Below are positions 1-12,439 of a DNA stretch of 64,000 bases, in pieces; position 1 is the first letter of the stretch, and the number at the start of each line of letters is the position of its first letter. The translations under genes were made by a program, and so were the position numbers. The stretch is taken from NCBI RefSeq assembly GCF_002099425.1, contig NW_018343969.1, positions 4,176,001 through 4,240,000 of the forward strand, given 5' to 3'. The stretch is from Phascolarctos cinereus (Eukaryota; Chordata; Mammalia; Diprotodontia; Phascolarctidae). The notes under the pieces were generated by a model that saw nothing but the letters and a program-made list of their open reading frames with translations, was not told the origin of the DNA and ran no database searches.

Positions 1-2950
1 GTCTCTGCCAGTTCTTTCTCTGGAAATGAACAACACTTTACATCATAAATATTTCAGAATTGTCTTGGATCATTGCACTGCAGAGAAGAGATCAGTTATT
101 CACAGTAGATCCTTTCCCAATTGATGGGCATCCCCTCTATTTCCAGTTCTGTATCACTACTATAAGGGCTGCTATAAATATTTTTGTGTTTTTTTATATC
201 TCTTTGGGATACAGACACAGAAGTGGCATTGCTTGGTCAAAGTGTATACATGGTTTTATAGCTCTTTGGGCATAGTTCCAAATTGTTCTCCAGAATGTTT
301 GGATGAGTATACAACTTCACTAACAGTGCATTAGTGTTTCAATTTTCCCACATCCCCTCCAACATTTGTCATTTTCCTTTTCTATTAGCCAATCTGAAAG
401 GTATACGGTGGTAGCGCAGAGTTGTTTTAATTTTCATTTCTCTAATCAATACTGATTTAGAGCATTTTATATGACTACAGATAGCTTCAATTACTTCATC
501 TGAAAACTGCCTGTTCATATCCTTTGACCATTTATTTCTATAGATTTGAATTAGTTTTCTATATATTTGAGAAATGAGGTCTTTATCAGAGAAACTTTCT
601 ATAATTTTTTTCACAATAATGATTACTAACTGTGAATCTCCCACCCTTTTATCCTACTCTCTCTTCTTTCACACTGTCTCTTCTCAAAAGTATTTTTCCT
701 CTGACTTTTACCTCCCTCAATCTACCCTTCCCCCCCCCGCCCACTTGTCCTCTTCCCCTCCTACTTTTCTGTATGGTAGATAGATTTCTGTACCCAGCTG
801 AGTGTGTACATTATTCCTTCCTTGAGCCAATTCTGATGAGAGTAAGGTTTACACACTTCCTCCCACCCCATCTTCCTCTTCACCATAAAATCATGTTCAG
901 CCCACTTTTACATTAGATAATTTACCACATTCTTCCTCTCCCTTTCCCCTTCATTCCTGTTTCTTACCTCTTAATTTTATTTTTTAGAAATTCATACCAC
1001 CATGTTCAACTCACCCCTGTGCTTTCTGCCTATATATACTTTTAACTGCCCTAATAATGAGAAAGTTTTTAGGAGTTATAAATATCATTTTCCAATGTAG
1101 AAATACAAGCAGTTTAACCTTATTGAATTCCTTATGATTTCTCTTCCCTGTTTAATTTTTTTGTGCTTCTTTTGAGTCTTGTATTTAAAAGTCAGATTTT
1201 TCTATTCAGCTTTGGTCTTTTCCTCAGGGATGCTTGAAAGTCCTCTATTACAATGAATGCCAATTTTTTCCCCCCGAAGGATTATACTCAGTTTTGCTGG
1301 GTAGGTGATTCTTGGCTATAATCCTAGCTCCTTTGCTCTCCAGAATATCATATTCCAAGTCCTCTGATCCTTTAATGTAGAAACTGCTAAGTCTTATGCT
1401 ATTCTGACTGTGGCTCCATAATACTCAAATTGTTTCTTTTTGACTGCTTGTCATATTTTCTCCTTTATATGAGAACTCTGGAATTTGTCTATAATATTCC
1501 TGGCAGTTTTCATTTTGGGATTTCTTTCAGTAGGTCATCAAAGAGTCTTTCAATTTCTATTTAACCCTCTGGTTCTAGAATATCAGGGCAGTTTTCCTTG
1601 ATAATTTCTTGAAAGATGACATCCCGGTTCTTCCCTTCAAAATGGCCTTCAGGCAGTCCAGCAATTTTTAAAATATCTCTCCTGGATCAATTTTCCAGGT
1701 CAGTTGTTTTTCCAATGAGATATTTCACATTTTCTTCCACTTTTTTCATTCTTTTGATTTTATTTTGTTGTTTCTTGATTTCTTATAAAGTTATTGGCTT
1801 GCACTTGCTCAATTCTAATTTTTGAGGAATTATTTTCTTCAGTGAGGTTTTCCATTTGGCCAATTCTACTTTTAAAGGAGTTATCTTCATTGGATTTTTA
1901 CCACCTCTTTTTTTTTTTAGCCATTCGGCCTATTTTATTTTTTAAGATATTGTTTTCTTTGCTATTTCTTCTGCCTCCTTTGCCAAGCTATGGACATTTT
2001 CTCATGCTTTTCTTTCATCACTCTCATTTCTCTTCCCAGTCTTTCTTCTACTCCCCTTACTTGATTTTTGAAGTACTTTTTGAGCTCTTACATGGCCTGG
2101 GGCCAATTCATATTTTATTTTAAGTTTTAATAGTGTTGTCTTCTTCTAAGTTCATGTCTTGATATTCTCTGTCACCATAGCAACCCTCTAGAGTCAGGAT
2201 CTTTTTCTTCTGTTTGCTTGTTTTCCAGCCTATTTCTTTAACCTTTATTCTATGCTAAAGTAGTGTTCTGCCTCTGGAGTGGAGAAGGCACCATCCCAAG
2301 CTTCAGGTTTTATATGCAGCTGTTTTCACAGGTAATTCTAGGGATCTGTAAGTTCTTGTTCTTCCAAGGTGATATCATCTAGGGAGAGATGTCTTTATTA
2401 CTCTCCTGTACTGTGCACTGGTTTTTGAGTGAGCAGAAGCACTCTTTTCCAATGTGGAACTGTGACCAGGTTCCCTGCTTCCCTGCTTCCCTGCAGCAGC
2501 AAGCTCTGATGTTTTAGTGCTTCTCCTTGCCCTAGCACTGAAATCCAGGACTGAGATCTAGATCCAAGTATGGACAGTGCAACAGAATCCTGCCCCCAAT
2601 GCCAAATAAGGGACTTTTGTAGTCTCCTTCTGACCATCTGTTTAAGCCCCCTCCTCTGTTAATTGGTGAGAGGTCCAGAAACTGCCATGACCACTGATTC
2701 AGTTGCCCCCAAGGATCATTCCTTACCTACTGGGGCCCCCTCTGCCCAGGTATAATCAGCACCACTCTCACTCTTGTGCAACTGACCTTCCAAGTTGTTC
2801 TGGCCTGGAAAACTGCTTCACACTTTTCCTCTGTGGGCTCTGCTGCTCCAGAATTTGCCCTGAGACATTATTTATTGGTATTTGGAGAAGTTTTGGGAGA
2901 GCCCAGGTGAGTCATTTCCTTCTTTCTGCCAGCCTGGCTCCCCAAGTCCA
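1..2950 (-). mobile_element. HAL1-like (half-L1) LINE, copy 1, antisense, cut by window start
   Basis: Read on the minus strand, the element runs from an L1-type 5' UTR (about 2945 down to 2200), through an ORF1 region (about 2200-1500) rich in coiled-coil codons, then a purine-rich inter-ORF region (about 1500-650), and then directly into the last part of ORF2 and the 3' UTR (about 640-1). The middle of ORF2, including endonuclease and reverse transcriptase, is absent. The minus-strand frame at 369-644 reads like the ORF2 C-terminus (REMKIKTTLRYHRIPFRLAN). HAL1 elements are known L1 derivatives that keep ORF1 and lack ORF2, and must be moved by L1 proteins supplied in trans. Two further copies with the same layout lie at 6661-10342 and 54910-58215. 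Reading frames are broken by many stops and frameshifts, so no protein is made. The exact family name is not certain. Confidence 0.75.
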
Positions 2951-2999
2951 ACATCTCAGCAAATCTTAACAATTCTCTAAGATTGTGAATTGCATAGCA

Positions 3000-3600
3000 G
3001 CAAGAGTTTTTATAGCATTTCTATGGGTCAGGCACTATGCTAAGTGCTTTACTTATCTATGCTCATTTGATAAGAGATATCTCATATCTATACCCCATTT
3101 GATCCTCAGCTATTTTCAAAGTAATAAATTGTGGAGAAGGTGGCAATCTGCATGGAGTAGGGAAGGGAGGGAAGAAATAAGCATTATATAACACCTACTG
3201 CATGCTAGGTACCATGCCAAATGTTTTATAAATATTTGATACTCATACAAATCCTGCAAAATAAGTATTCTTATTATTAATTGCAGAGAAGGTCCCCATT
3301 TGCATGGGGTGAAGGTGAGGGGAAGCAGGGTGTGAATAAGCATTTATACAGTGCCTACTATGTGGCAGGCACTGTGCTATATGCTTTTTAAAATATTACA
3401 AATATTTTACTTGATCCTCATAACAACCTGGGAGGTAGGTGCTATATTATCCCCCTATTACAGTGGAGAAACTGAGGCAAAGAGGTTAAGTGACTTGCCT
3501 AGGGTCATGAGGCTATATTCAAACTCAGGTCTTCGCTTCAGGCCTAGCTCTCTATCCACTGAGCCACTAGCTTCCTCTTACTGGTTCTTAACATGCAGTC
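3000..3600 (-). repeat. MIR-type SINE block with three tandem-like head units
   Basis: The third unit (about 3320-3600) is a fairly complete antisense MIR-type SINE. It runs from TGCCTACTATGTGGCAGGCACTG through the GAAACTGAGGCAAAGAGGTTAAGTGACTTGCC core to a degenerate tRNA-like end, CTATCCACTGAGCCACTAGC. Two shorter copies of the same left part precede it, around 3000-3165 and 3166-3320. The units at 3135 and 3290 each start with a similar GAGAAGG...TGCATGG stretch. MIRs are tRNA-derived and were mobilised by L2. The clustering of three units is unusual and could be a tandem duplication or repeated insertion. Confidence 0.65.
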
Positions 3601-3649
3601 CTTAACTGGTACATGAAATTCTTCATTGAAATCTACCTATACCAAGGAA

Positions 3650-3880
3650 ATTATAGGTTTCTCAACCCCTCTTAATTCCACTGCCTTTTCTTTGTTATTT
3701 ATTTCCTGTTCACTTTCTATATTGCTTGCTTTGTGTGTATTTATTTGCATGTGGTCTCCCTTTTAGATTGTAAGTTCCTCAACATAAGGATCTATCTTTT
3801 GCATCTTTTTGCATCCCCAGTGCTTAGCACAATGTCTCTCACATAGTGGGCACTTAATAAATATTGATTTAATGATTGAG
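3650..3880 (+). mobile_element. L2 LINE 3' end
   Basis: The stretch has the usual L2 3' UTR order: a pyrimidine-rich lead, TTGTAAGTTCCTCAACATAAGGATC, then CCCCAGTGCTTAGCACAATG, then CATAGTGGGCACTTAATAAATATTGATT. L2 is an extinct LINE shared by all mammals. Only the non-coding 3' end is kept here. Confidence 0.7.
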
Positions 3881-5559
3881 TAGTGCCATCTGAGCAACTT
3901 TCTATATCTAGGTTTAAGATTACCTCACCTATAAGAGACATAACTATTTATACAATAAAGCTATGAGCAAGCACTAGTAATATAATAAAATATAATAAAA
4001 AAAAATAAAGCACTAGCAAGCCTGGCAATAACCTACTCTGATGAGGCCAAACACCTAGTAAGAAATAACTCAAAAGTGCTGGTGGCCCATTGCCCTCCTT
4101 ATACATAAAGACATGATCTCAGTTTGCTCTGCCTTTAACAAAGGTTTCCACATGGTATATGATGCATAGCTACATGCTGTCAGTAGCCCCACTACTGCAA
4201 CAGTAAACCTCACTAGGAATTTGGGAGTTCAGTCCATAAAATTAAGGAAAGCAGAGGTTGGCAGAGTCCTTGAGTTCAGGAGATCTGTGATGAGTAGGAC
4301 TAAAAACAATGACTGCAATATATGTGGAACTAATATGGTGAACCCTTAGAATGGGTAGGGGTTGACAGACCCAGGTCAAAGTTACCATGTGGATCAAAAG
4401 TGGAATTAGGCTTATGATTGACCCACTTCCAACCTGGGTAAGATACGGGAAACCAGTCTCCAAAAATAAAAATAAAAAAGGAAAGAGTGAATTTCAAAGA
4501 CCAACTTCCCAATGGCAAATTGGAAAAAGTCCACAAACCTTCGGAGATACTACCATTTAGAATCTATACTCTTAGAAGATAATCCCTGTGGTCTCAGTAA
4601 CAGCATATTAGATAACTTCAGCTAGCTGAGGTGACTGAATAGGTGGAAAGCACCACCAGGGGATAGGTTCTTTGATTAATTGTCATTGGGTTGAATAGGA
4701 AGATGCTGTTCAATGAGGCTCTGCTGGTAGATGAAAATATAGTATGGCAATGCTTTCTCTGTGGAGTTTTTCCCAATAGCTGCTCCCTTTTGGGTGGCCA
4801 AGGTGAAAATATGCAGAGATGGCTGCACACTCATCAGTTCAACAGTGGGCCGGTACCTGAAGTGCTGATAAATAGCCTTGTAATCTCAAACCAGTAAAAT
4901 GATGGCAAACATCATTGCTGTTTAACAAATGTGCCCTAATTAAGTCACTGAACATGACTGGAGAGACAGTTTATTTATAATATATTGTAATGGCTGTTTT
5001 CTTGTAATGATGTTTCTACTCTAGGAAATATTTATGTCATTTAATGATTAATAAACTAATGAATCTAAAGATATCTGAAAATCTAAGATGCAAAAAGAAA
5101 ATTGCCAAGTATTCTAAGCAATCTGACATTGACCTATGGTTTCAGACAGTCATAACACTAAAGGTTTCCAAACTCTCCTTGGTTCAGCTGTACTGATGGC
5201 AGGTCCCGTGGAGAGGACTGTATATACAAGCCTTCATATCCCAGCCTCTTCCTGTCAACTACCATTTCCTTTTTTAGTACATTTGGATACATCTCTCATG
5301 AATCTCCTGCTTTGTTTATTTTTACTCTCATTACTGGGATCCTGACAACCCTTTAAGGATGTGTCACAAATAAGTATATTTTCTTGTTCAAGAGTACTAT
5401 TAGCATTATTGCAGGGAAGTTTGCATAGCACAAATGGCTACATTAAAAAAAAAACTTCAGAAGGATATTTAAATCTTCATATACAATGTATTCTTTATCT
5501 TTGCATTTCAATGGGGAAATATTTTCTATGTGATGGATATAGGACACAAGTTTCATCTT
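3881..5559. other. Unassigned non-coding stretch
   Basis: No gene, recognisable repeat or RNA gene is seen. An A-rich tract lies near 3985-4010. The short open frames here (for example 4242-4536 minus and 4691-4897 plus) have no recognisable domains and no splice or start context that stands out. Confidence 0.4.
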
Positions 5560-5575
5560 TTGAATAATTATTTTT

Positions 5576-5727
5576 TTTAATCTTTGGTTTTTTTTTTGGC
5601 TAGGCAATGAGGTTAAGTGACACAGGGTCACACAGCTAGTAAGTGTTATGTGTATGAGCTGGATTTGAACTCAGTTCTTCCTGAATCCAGGGCCAGTGCT
5701 CTATCCACTGTACCACCTAGCTGCCCC
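5576..5727 (-). mobile_element. tRNA-derived marsupial SINE (WSINE1/MAR1 type), antisense
   Basis: On the minus strand it begins GGGGCAGCTAGGTGG, contains the tRNA box-B-like GAGTTCAAATCC region, and ends in an A-rich tail seen here as a T run near 5576-5600. A target-site duplication of TTGAATAATTATTTTT flanks it (5560-5575 and 5728-5743), which fixes both ends. Such SINEs carry an internal RNA polymerase III promoter and were moved by LINE machinery. Confidence 0.85.
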
Positions 5728-5786
5728 TTGAATAATTATTTTTAAGTGAATTTTGAAACAGCTTCATGTTATAGCATGGAAATAGA

Positions 5787-5823
<37 letters not shown>

Positions 5824-5887
5824 TACACATACACATACATACATTTATACACATACACATACATATACATATACACATACACATTGA
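5787..5887. repeat. (TA)n/(TACACA)n microsatellite
   Basis: Alternating TA dinucleotides grade into ATACACATACA repeats. The apparent open frames here on both strands are low-complexity Tyr/Ile/Thr or Met/Cys/Ile runs, not proteins. Confidence 0.9.
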
Positions 5888-5889
5888 TA

Positions 5890-6650
5890 TTTGTTTTTTC
5901 AACAGTTGCTACTCCAGTAACAAGTGAAGTCATTTTAGAGATAATTTTGTTATTTCTTATATGGATTATGTTTTGTGCTCTCAGAATTTTTTTTTGGATG
6001 GGAGGATGAAAGGAGGCAGGTGACGTATAAATGTGTTGTCACACATTCACCTTTTAGTTAATACTACTGTCATAATTTCTATGATCAAAATTTTAGTTCT
6101 GGCCCCTGAAAGCCCATAGTATTTCTTCATTGTATTTGGAGTTTTATACTGTTTAATCATATCACTTCCTTTACTGGAACTTTTCCGCATAGCCAGACAT
6201 TGAACCTAGTCTTGGATAAAATGAGCAAAACTCACTTGTTTCTGTTCTTGCTACATTCATAAGTGCTATGCATAATGCTACATTAAAACTACTGCTTTAA
6301 TACAATTCTAGGTGAGACTGCAGGTTCATAATTCCTATTCTTGCCATTTTCTGAAGCCGTAGAGCGAGATAGGGATTTAGGTCCCACGATGAGACGAGGC
6401 TGCAAGCTCTGTCTTCTACCCCTATTTAACTGTGCCTCAATAGGGATGCTGGACCCTGCTCTGTCTCTATGTTGTTTTCATTGCATGATACCCATCCCAG
6501 AGTTGGCACTAACGCTGCTGAATCCCTGACTAACTCTCAACAAGATACTGGATATTAATCTCGTTTCAGACCTCCTGGAGGATCATAGGTGATTATGCCT
6601 TATCTCTGTCTCATAGATTTTCTAGTGTGATTACCAAATTTTGAGGGTTA
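5890..6650. other. Unassigned non-coding stretch
   Basis: No repeat or gene recognised. The 62-codon frame at 6341-6529 has no recognised domain. Confidence 0.4.
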
Positions 6651-6660
6651 GACTAATTTC

Positions 6661-9600
6661 TTTTCTTTTTTTAGCTTCTATTTAGAATTTGTTTTCCTCA
6701 AGTTACATGTAAAAACAATTTTTAACATTTGTTTTTAAAACTTTGAGCTCCAAATTCTCTCCCATCCTTCCTCCCCACCCCCCAACCCTCATTGAGATGG
6801 CAATCAATAGGTTATACATTTGTAGTCATGCCAAACATATCCACAATAGTCATGCTGTGAAAGAAAACATAGACAAGAAAAAAAAAGAAAAATAAAAGGA
6901 AATAAAGTTAAAAAGTATTCTTCTGTCTGTATTCAGACATCATCAGTTCTTTCTCTGGGGATAGATAGCATTTTTCATCATAAGTTCTTCAGAGCTGTCT
7001 TGGATCATTGCATTGCTGAGAATAGCTAAGGCATTTGCAGCTGATCATCTTACAATATTGCTGTTACTTTGTACACAGTACATTTCACTTTGCATCAGTT
7101 CATCCAAGTCTTTCTAGGTTTTTTTTTCCCCCTGAGGGCATCCTGCTCATCATTTCTTAGAGTGTGATAGTATTGCATCATAACAACATACCACAACTTG
7201 TTCAGCCATTCCCCAATTGATGTACATCCCCTCAACTTCCAACTCTTTACCTCCAAAAAAGAGCTGCTATAAATGTTCTCTTATAAATAAGTCCTTTTCC
7301 TTTTTGTTTTTATCTCTTTTGAGATACAGACCTAGTAGTGGTATTGCTAAGTCAAAGAGTATGCATAGTTTTATAGCCTTTTGGGCATAGCTCCAAACTG
7401 CTCTACAGAATGGTTGAATCAGTTCACAATTCCACCAACAGTGCATTAAAATCTCATTTTTCCCACCTCCTCGACGACATTTGTCATTTACATTTTCTAT
7501 CCCATTAACTAATCTAATAGTTATGAGGTAGTGCCTCAGAATTATTTTAATTTGCATCTCTCCAATCAATAGTGAGTTAGAATATTTTTATATGTAGCTA
7601 TAGATAGCTTTGATTATTTCAACTAAAAGCTGATCATATCTTTGATCATTTATCAATTGAGGAATAGCTCTTATTTTTATAAATTTTACTTAATTCTCTA
7701 TGTTTGAGAACTGAGGACTTTATCAAAGAAACTTGCTTCAAAATATTTTTCACAGTTACTGTTGTTAATTGTATTTCCATCCATCTTGTTCCCCTTCATT
7801 TATTTTATTTTTCTCTTTCCTTTCTCTCTGTTTCACCTCAAAATTGTTTGGTGTCTGAATCCACCCTCCTCCAATTTGTCATACCTTCTATCATTCCCCC
7901 TTTCTTTTATCCCCTTCCTGTCCTGTTTTCCTGTAGGATAAGATCGATTTCCATACCCAATTGAATGTGTATGTTATTACCTCTTTGATCCAATTCTGAT
8001 GACAATAAGGTATACTCACTTCCCCTCACCTCCCCCCTCTTCCTCTCCACTTTATTTATTTTATTTTATTTATTAATTAATTAATCTTTTCATTTATTTA
8101 TTTATTTATTTTTAGTGAGGCAATTGGGGTTAAGTGACTTAACCAGAGTCACACAGCTAGTAAGTCTCAAGTGTTTGGTCTGAGGCTGGATTTGAACTCA
8201 GGTTCTCCCAACTTCAGGGCCAGTGCTCTATCTACTGCACCACCTAGCTGCCCCCATCCTCTCCACTTTAAAAAGCTTTTTCTTGCCTCTTTCATGTGAG
8301 ATAATTTACCCCATTCTACCTCTCCCTTTCTCTTTCTCCCAATACATTCCTCTCTCACCCCTTAATTTTATTTTTTTAGATAGCATCCATTCATATTCAA
8401 CTCAAACCTGCACTCTCTGTCTATATATATGGCTTCTAACTACCCTAATACTTAGAAAGGTCTTATGAGTTACAAATATCATTTTCCCATGTAGGAATGT
8501 AACCAGTTTAAACTTAAGTCCCTTATGATTTCCCCTTCCTATTTGCCTTTTTATGCTTCTCTTGAGTCTTGCATTTGGAAATCAAAATTTCTATTCAGCT
8601 CTGGTCTTTTCATCCAAAATGCTTGAAAGTCCACTATGTCATTGAATATTCCTGAAGGATTATACTCAGTTTTGCTGTGTGCATGATTCTTGGTTGTAAT
8701 CCTAGCTCCTTTGACCTTCAGAATATCATATTCCCAGCCCTCTGATCCTTTAATGTAGAAGTTGCTAAATCTAGTGTTATCGTGATGGTGGCTCCGTGAT
8801 ATTTAAATTGTTTATTTCTGGATGCTTGCAATATTTTCTACTTGATCTGAGAACTCTGGAATTTGGCTATAATATTCCTGGCAAATTTAACTTTGGAATC
8901 TCTTTCAAGAGATGATTAGTGGACTCTTTCAATTTCTATTTTACCCTATGTTTCCAGAATATCAGGGCAGTTTTCTTTGTTAATGTCTTGAAAGATGATG
9001 GCTAGGCTCTTTTTATCATCATGGCTTTCAGGCAGTCCAATATTTTTTAAATTATCACTTCAGGATCTATTTTCCAGGTCAGTTGTTTTTCCAATGAGAA
9101 ATTTCACATCATCTTCTATTTTTTCATTCTTTTGGTTTTGTTTTGTGATTTCTTGATATCTTATAAGATCATTAGCTTCAATTTGGTCTATTCTAACTTT
9201 TTAAGGAATTATTTTATTCAGTGACCTTTTGGACCTCCTTTCCCATTTGGCCATTTCTGTTTTTTTTTTTAAGGCATTCTTCTCCTCATTGGCTTTTTGG
9301 ACCTCATTTACCATTTGGTCTAGTCTATTTTTTAAGGTATTATTTTCTTCAGTATTTTTTTTGTGTGTGTGTGTCTCCTTTACTAAGCTGTCGACTCTTT
9401 TTCATGATTTTCTTGTATTACTTGCATTATTCTCATTTCTCTTCCCTTCTTTTCCTCTACAATCTTACTTGAGTTTCAAAAATCACTTTTTGAGATCTTC
9501 CATGGCCTAAGACCAATTCTTATTTTTTCTTGAAGGCTTTGGATGTTGGAGCTTTGACTTTGGTGTCTTCTTCTGAGTGTGTGCTTTGCTCTTCCTTGTC

Positions 9601-10342
9601 ACCAAGGAAGTTTTCCATAGTCAGAGATTTTTCTGTTGTTTGTTCATTTTCCAAGCCCACTACTTGACTTTTAACTCTTTGTTAAAGTATGGCTCTGCTT
9701 CCAGGGTGGAGGGTGCACTGTCCCAAGCTTTAGGGCTTTAGTGCAGCTGTTTTTAGAAGTCCTTCTAGGGAGCTGTAAGTTTTCAGTTCTTCCAAGATGA
9801 TATGATATAAGGAGAGGTATTTACTACTGTCCTGGCCTGTGCTCTGTGGTCTGTGAGTGACCACAAGCACTCTTTTATGCCCTGGAACTATGAGGAGGAT
9901 CTTCCCTGTACTGCTGCCACAAGCTCTTCTACGCTACCGCTCTTCCTCGCCCTGGGACTGACACCCAAGACTGCAACCTGGAACCAAGCATGGGGAAAGC
10001 AAGAGAATCCTGCCTCAGTGTTAGCACAAAGACCCCTGTAATCAATCAGCCATTGCCACTGCTGCTGTTAATTAAGTGACTCCTAAGGCTTGCTCCTGGT
10101 TTGCTGAGGCTGGGACTATGCTGGCTTGAACTGTGCTGAACTGCATTCCACTCTCACCCAGGTGTGACAGACCTTTCCTGCTGACTTTCCAAGTTGTCTT
10201 GGGCTGAAAAATGTGTTTTACTCTGTCTTTTTGTGGGTTCTGTTGCTCTAGAATTTGTTTACAGTCATTTTTAAAGGTATTTGGAGGAGTTTGAGAGAGA
10301 GCTCAAGTGATTCCCTGCCTTTACATGGCCATCTTGAAACTG
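6661..10342 (-). mobile_element. HAL1-like (half-L1) LINE, copy 2, antisense, near full length
   Basis: Minus strand, 5' to 3': a 5' end reading GTTTCAAGATGGCCATG (10342), a GC-richer 5' UTR to about 9600, ORF1 coiled-coil and RRM-like region (about 9550-8900), a purine-rich inter-ORF region (about 8850-7800), then the ORF2 C-terminal remnant (7569-7267 reads MIGEMQIKIILRHYLI) and the 3' UTR ending at 6661. The layout and internal junction match copies 1 and 3. A ten-base target-site duplication, GACTAATTTC, lies at 6651-6660 and 10343-10352, so both ends look original. A SINE at 8056-8256 interrupts it; without that insert the element is about 3.5 kb. Stops and frameshifts show it is inactive. 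It lacks endonuclease and reverse transcriptase, so it depended on L1 in trans. Confidence 0.78.
8056..8256 (-). mobile_element. tRNA-derived marsupial SINE nested in HAL1-like copy 2
   Basis: Antisense SINE ending on this strand in CTGCACCACCTAGCTGCCCC. Its tail appears as a TTTA-rich run at 8056-8115. A 14-base target-site duplication, TCCTCTCCACTTTA, is present at 8041-8054 and 8257-8270, and matches the host LINE sequence. The SINE therefore inserted after the HAL1-like element. Confidence 0.85.
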
Positions 10343-10352
10343 GACTAATTTC

Positions 10353-11785
10353 AGGCCTCCTGGAATGGCCTACCCATTGTCCTGGGCAGTCTCCTACACT
10401 GGGAGACATGCATTTCCTGGAACAGACACAGTGTCTCAGCAGGAATTAACATTTTCTTCTCTTGTTTTGGCTGCAATAGGCTAAAACAGATATGCCACTG
10501 ACTTTATGACCCATATATCAAAATCTCACTGGTTTCAGAAATCCCTGGTATATCCCTACCATAGGCACCTACAGGCAAATGGCTGTCTTTTTGTCCAGTC
10601 CTGAATTGGGTAGAAAAACTTCCTGGTGAATACCTTTGGCTTTATTGATCATTTCTTTACCTAGAATCCTTTCCAGTAATATAAGGAAATTTCTTAGAGC
10701 AGCTGTGTTCATCTATAACCTTTCATGCTTCTTACTTTATGAAAAATCTAGGGATAGCTTTTCAGAAGTTCATATGAGATGAGATTCACTGAGTGCCACA
10801 TAGATCATAAATTCCTCTAGTCAAGGCATCTATCATTTTTAAACTTTGCATCCTTGTTTCTTAATACAGTGTCATACATAATCAACATCTTATAAAGGTA
10901 TGTTAGAGTTAATATAATTGAATATATGCATGCGTGTCTTAAATATTCAACTAGGTTGTAAGACACTTGAAGGCAGGGACCTTATGCTTTTTTGTATTCC
11001 ATGTACTGCCACAGAGCTATGGTTATAATATATCCTCAATGTATCCTAATCATTTAATCAATTTTCTTAAATATGGTAATATATATACTGGGGTACTGAT
11101 TCTAATTGTAAAATATAACTATATTTTGTTATATATAATGTTATATAAAATATAAATATATTTTTGTTGGATATTCTCAGTTCTGAGCATTAAAAGAACA
11201 TTATTTTTTTAATTGATAAATTACCTAAATACTAAGAAAAGTCTTTCAAAGCATGGAAAATCTTGTTTCCTGCTGTATCTGTCGATGCATATTTACTGGG
11301 CATCTATTTTTTCAGAGAACCATACTAAGCACTGAAGGAAGAATCTCAAAAACACTTGTCAGTAAGATAACTCAATATCTTATACAAAATACTGATATCA
11401 AAATGAGAAATTAGCTTTTGAACATTTTACTGATTGAGTTATCCCTACTTTTTTTTTAATTTCAAGACATACTGTGAAGAATTTTTAGTCTTAATTTACA
11501 TAATTTAGCTGAAATCTTCCATGTTCTTTTGTGTTTTTTCAACTTGACATTTATATACAGAGTTTTGTCTTTCCACTATTGCATAACATCTCATATGTTT
11601 TGATCATTTAGAATCATGCATATGCTCAATTTGCTGACAGTAGTGAATGATGTTACTGAATCTTTTCTTGATAAATGTTTTATTTAAATTATTTGCACAG
11701 AAAAAATTCGTTTTGGCTTGACAAGTATTTTCCCCCACTTTTTCCTTGCTACAATAGATTAGGTTAGAATTATACCACATAAAGA
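10353..11785. other. Unassigned non-coding stretch with an L2 scrap
   Basis: A short L2 3' UTR-like piece (plus strand) is seen near 10955-11020 (TAAGACACTTGAAGGCAGGGACC). AT-rich sequence around 11040-11165 holds TATATA runs. No gene recognised. Confidence 0.4.
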
Positions 11786-11789
11786 TGAT

Positions 11790-11970
11790 TTTAAGACACA
11801 AAGGACCTCAGATGTCAACTAGTCCATCCCACTCATTTTACAGATTAGGAAACTGAGTCCGAGAGATGTGAAATAACTTCAAAGGTTGTAAATAGGAAAG
11901 TTAGGATTTGAAATCAATTTCTCTGACATCAAAGGCAGGTGCTCTTTCCACTGTTCTATTTCATAGTTTT
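11790..11970 (-). repeat. MIR-type SINE relic, antisense
   Basis: The order CATTTTACAGATTAGGAAACTGAG, then a region equivalent to GTGACTTGCCCAAGG, then a degraded GATTTGAACCC and GTGCTCTTTCCACTG is that of an antisense MIR. It is strongly diverged, which fits an old mammalian-wide copy. Confidence 0.6.
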
Positions 11971-12239
11971 CATGTCAAAGAAAGTTTAGTAGCAAGTAGA
12001 CAAAAAAGCCTATAATTTAAGTCCTTTGATTTAAAATAGGATTCTCCCCCTCACTTTGAATAGCAAACATTTTGAACATTTAGATTTGATACAAAGAAAG
12101 CAGCCAAGATTTTTGATTCAAAGAGCTATTTCATACCCTCTGTAGAAGTGTTGCAGTAACAACAAGACAATTAGTATAAAAAATTATGATTTTCGTCTTA
12201 AGTTCCAGTCAAGGAATTTTCAAATATAGATCCTAGTGC

Positions 12240-12430
12240 TGAGGCTTAGTGAACAGGACACTGGATTTAGAGTCAGAATGACCTGAGTTCAAACACTACC
12301 TCAGATACTAGCTCTAGAACCCTGGAAAGTAGACTTGTCTTTCTGGACCTAACTCAGTTTCTTGACTTGTAAAAGAAGGAGAGGTAGTGATTCAATTACT
12401 TCTAAGATTCTTTCAAGCTCTAAATACCCC
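12240..12430 (+). repeat. MIR-type SINE (THER/MIR), plus strand
   Basis: The tRNA-related head (ACTGGATTTAGAGTCAGAATGACC, then GAGTTCAAACAC) is followed by a degraded core and TCAGTTTCTTGACTTGTAAAA. The order and content match a diverged MIR or THER-type CORE-SINE. Confidence 0.6.
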
Positions 12431-12439
12431 ATGTTTCAT

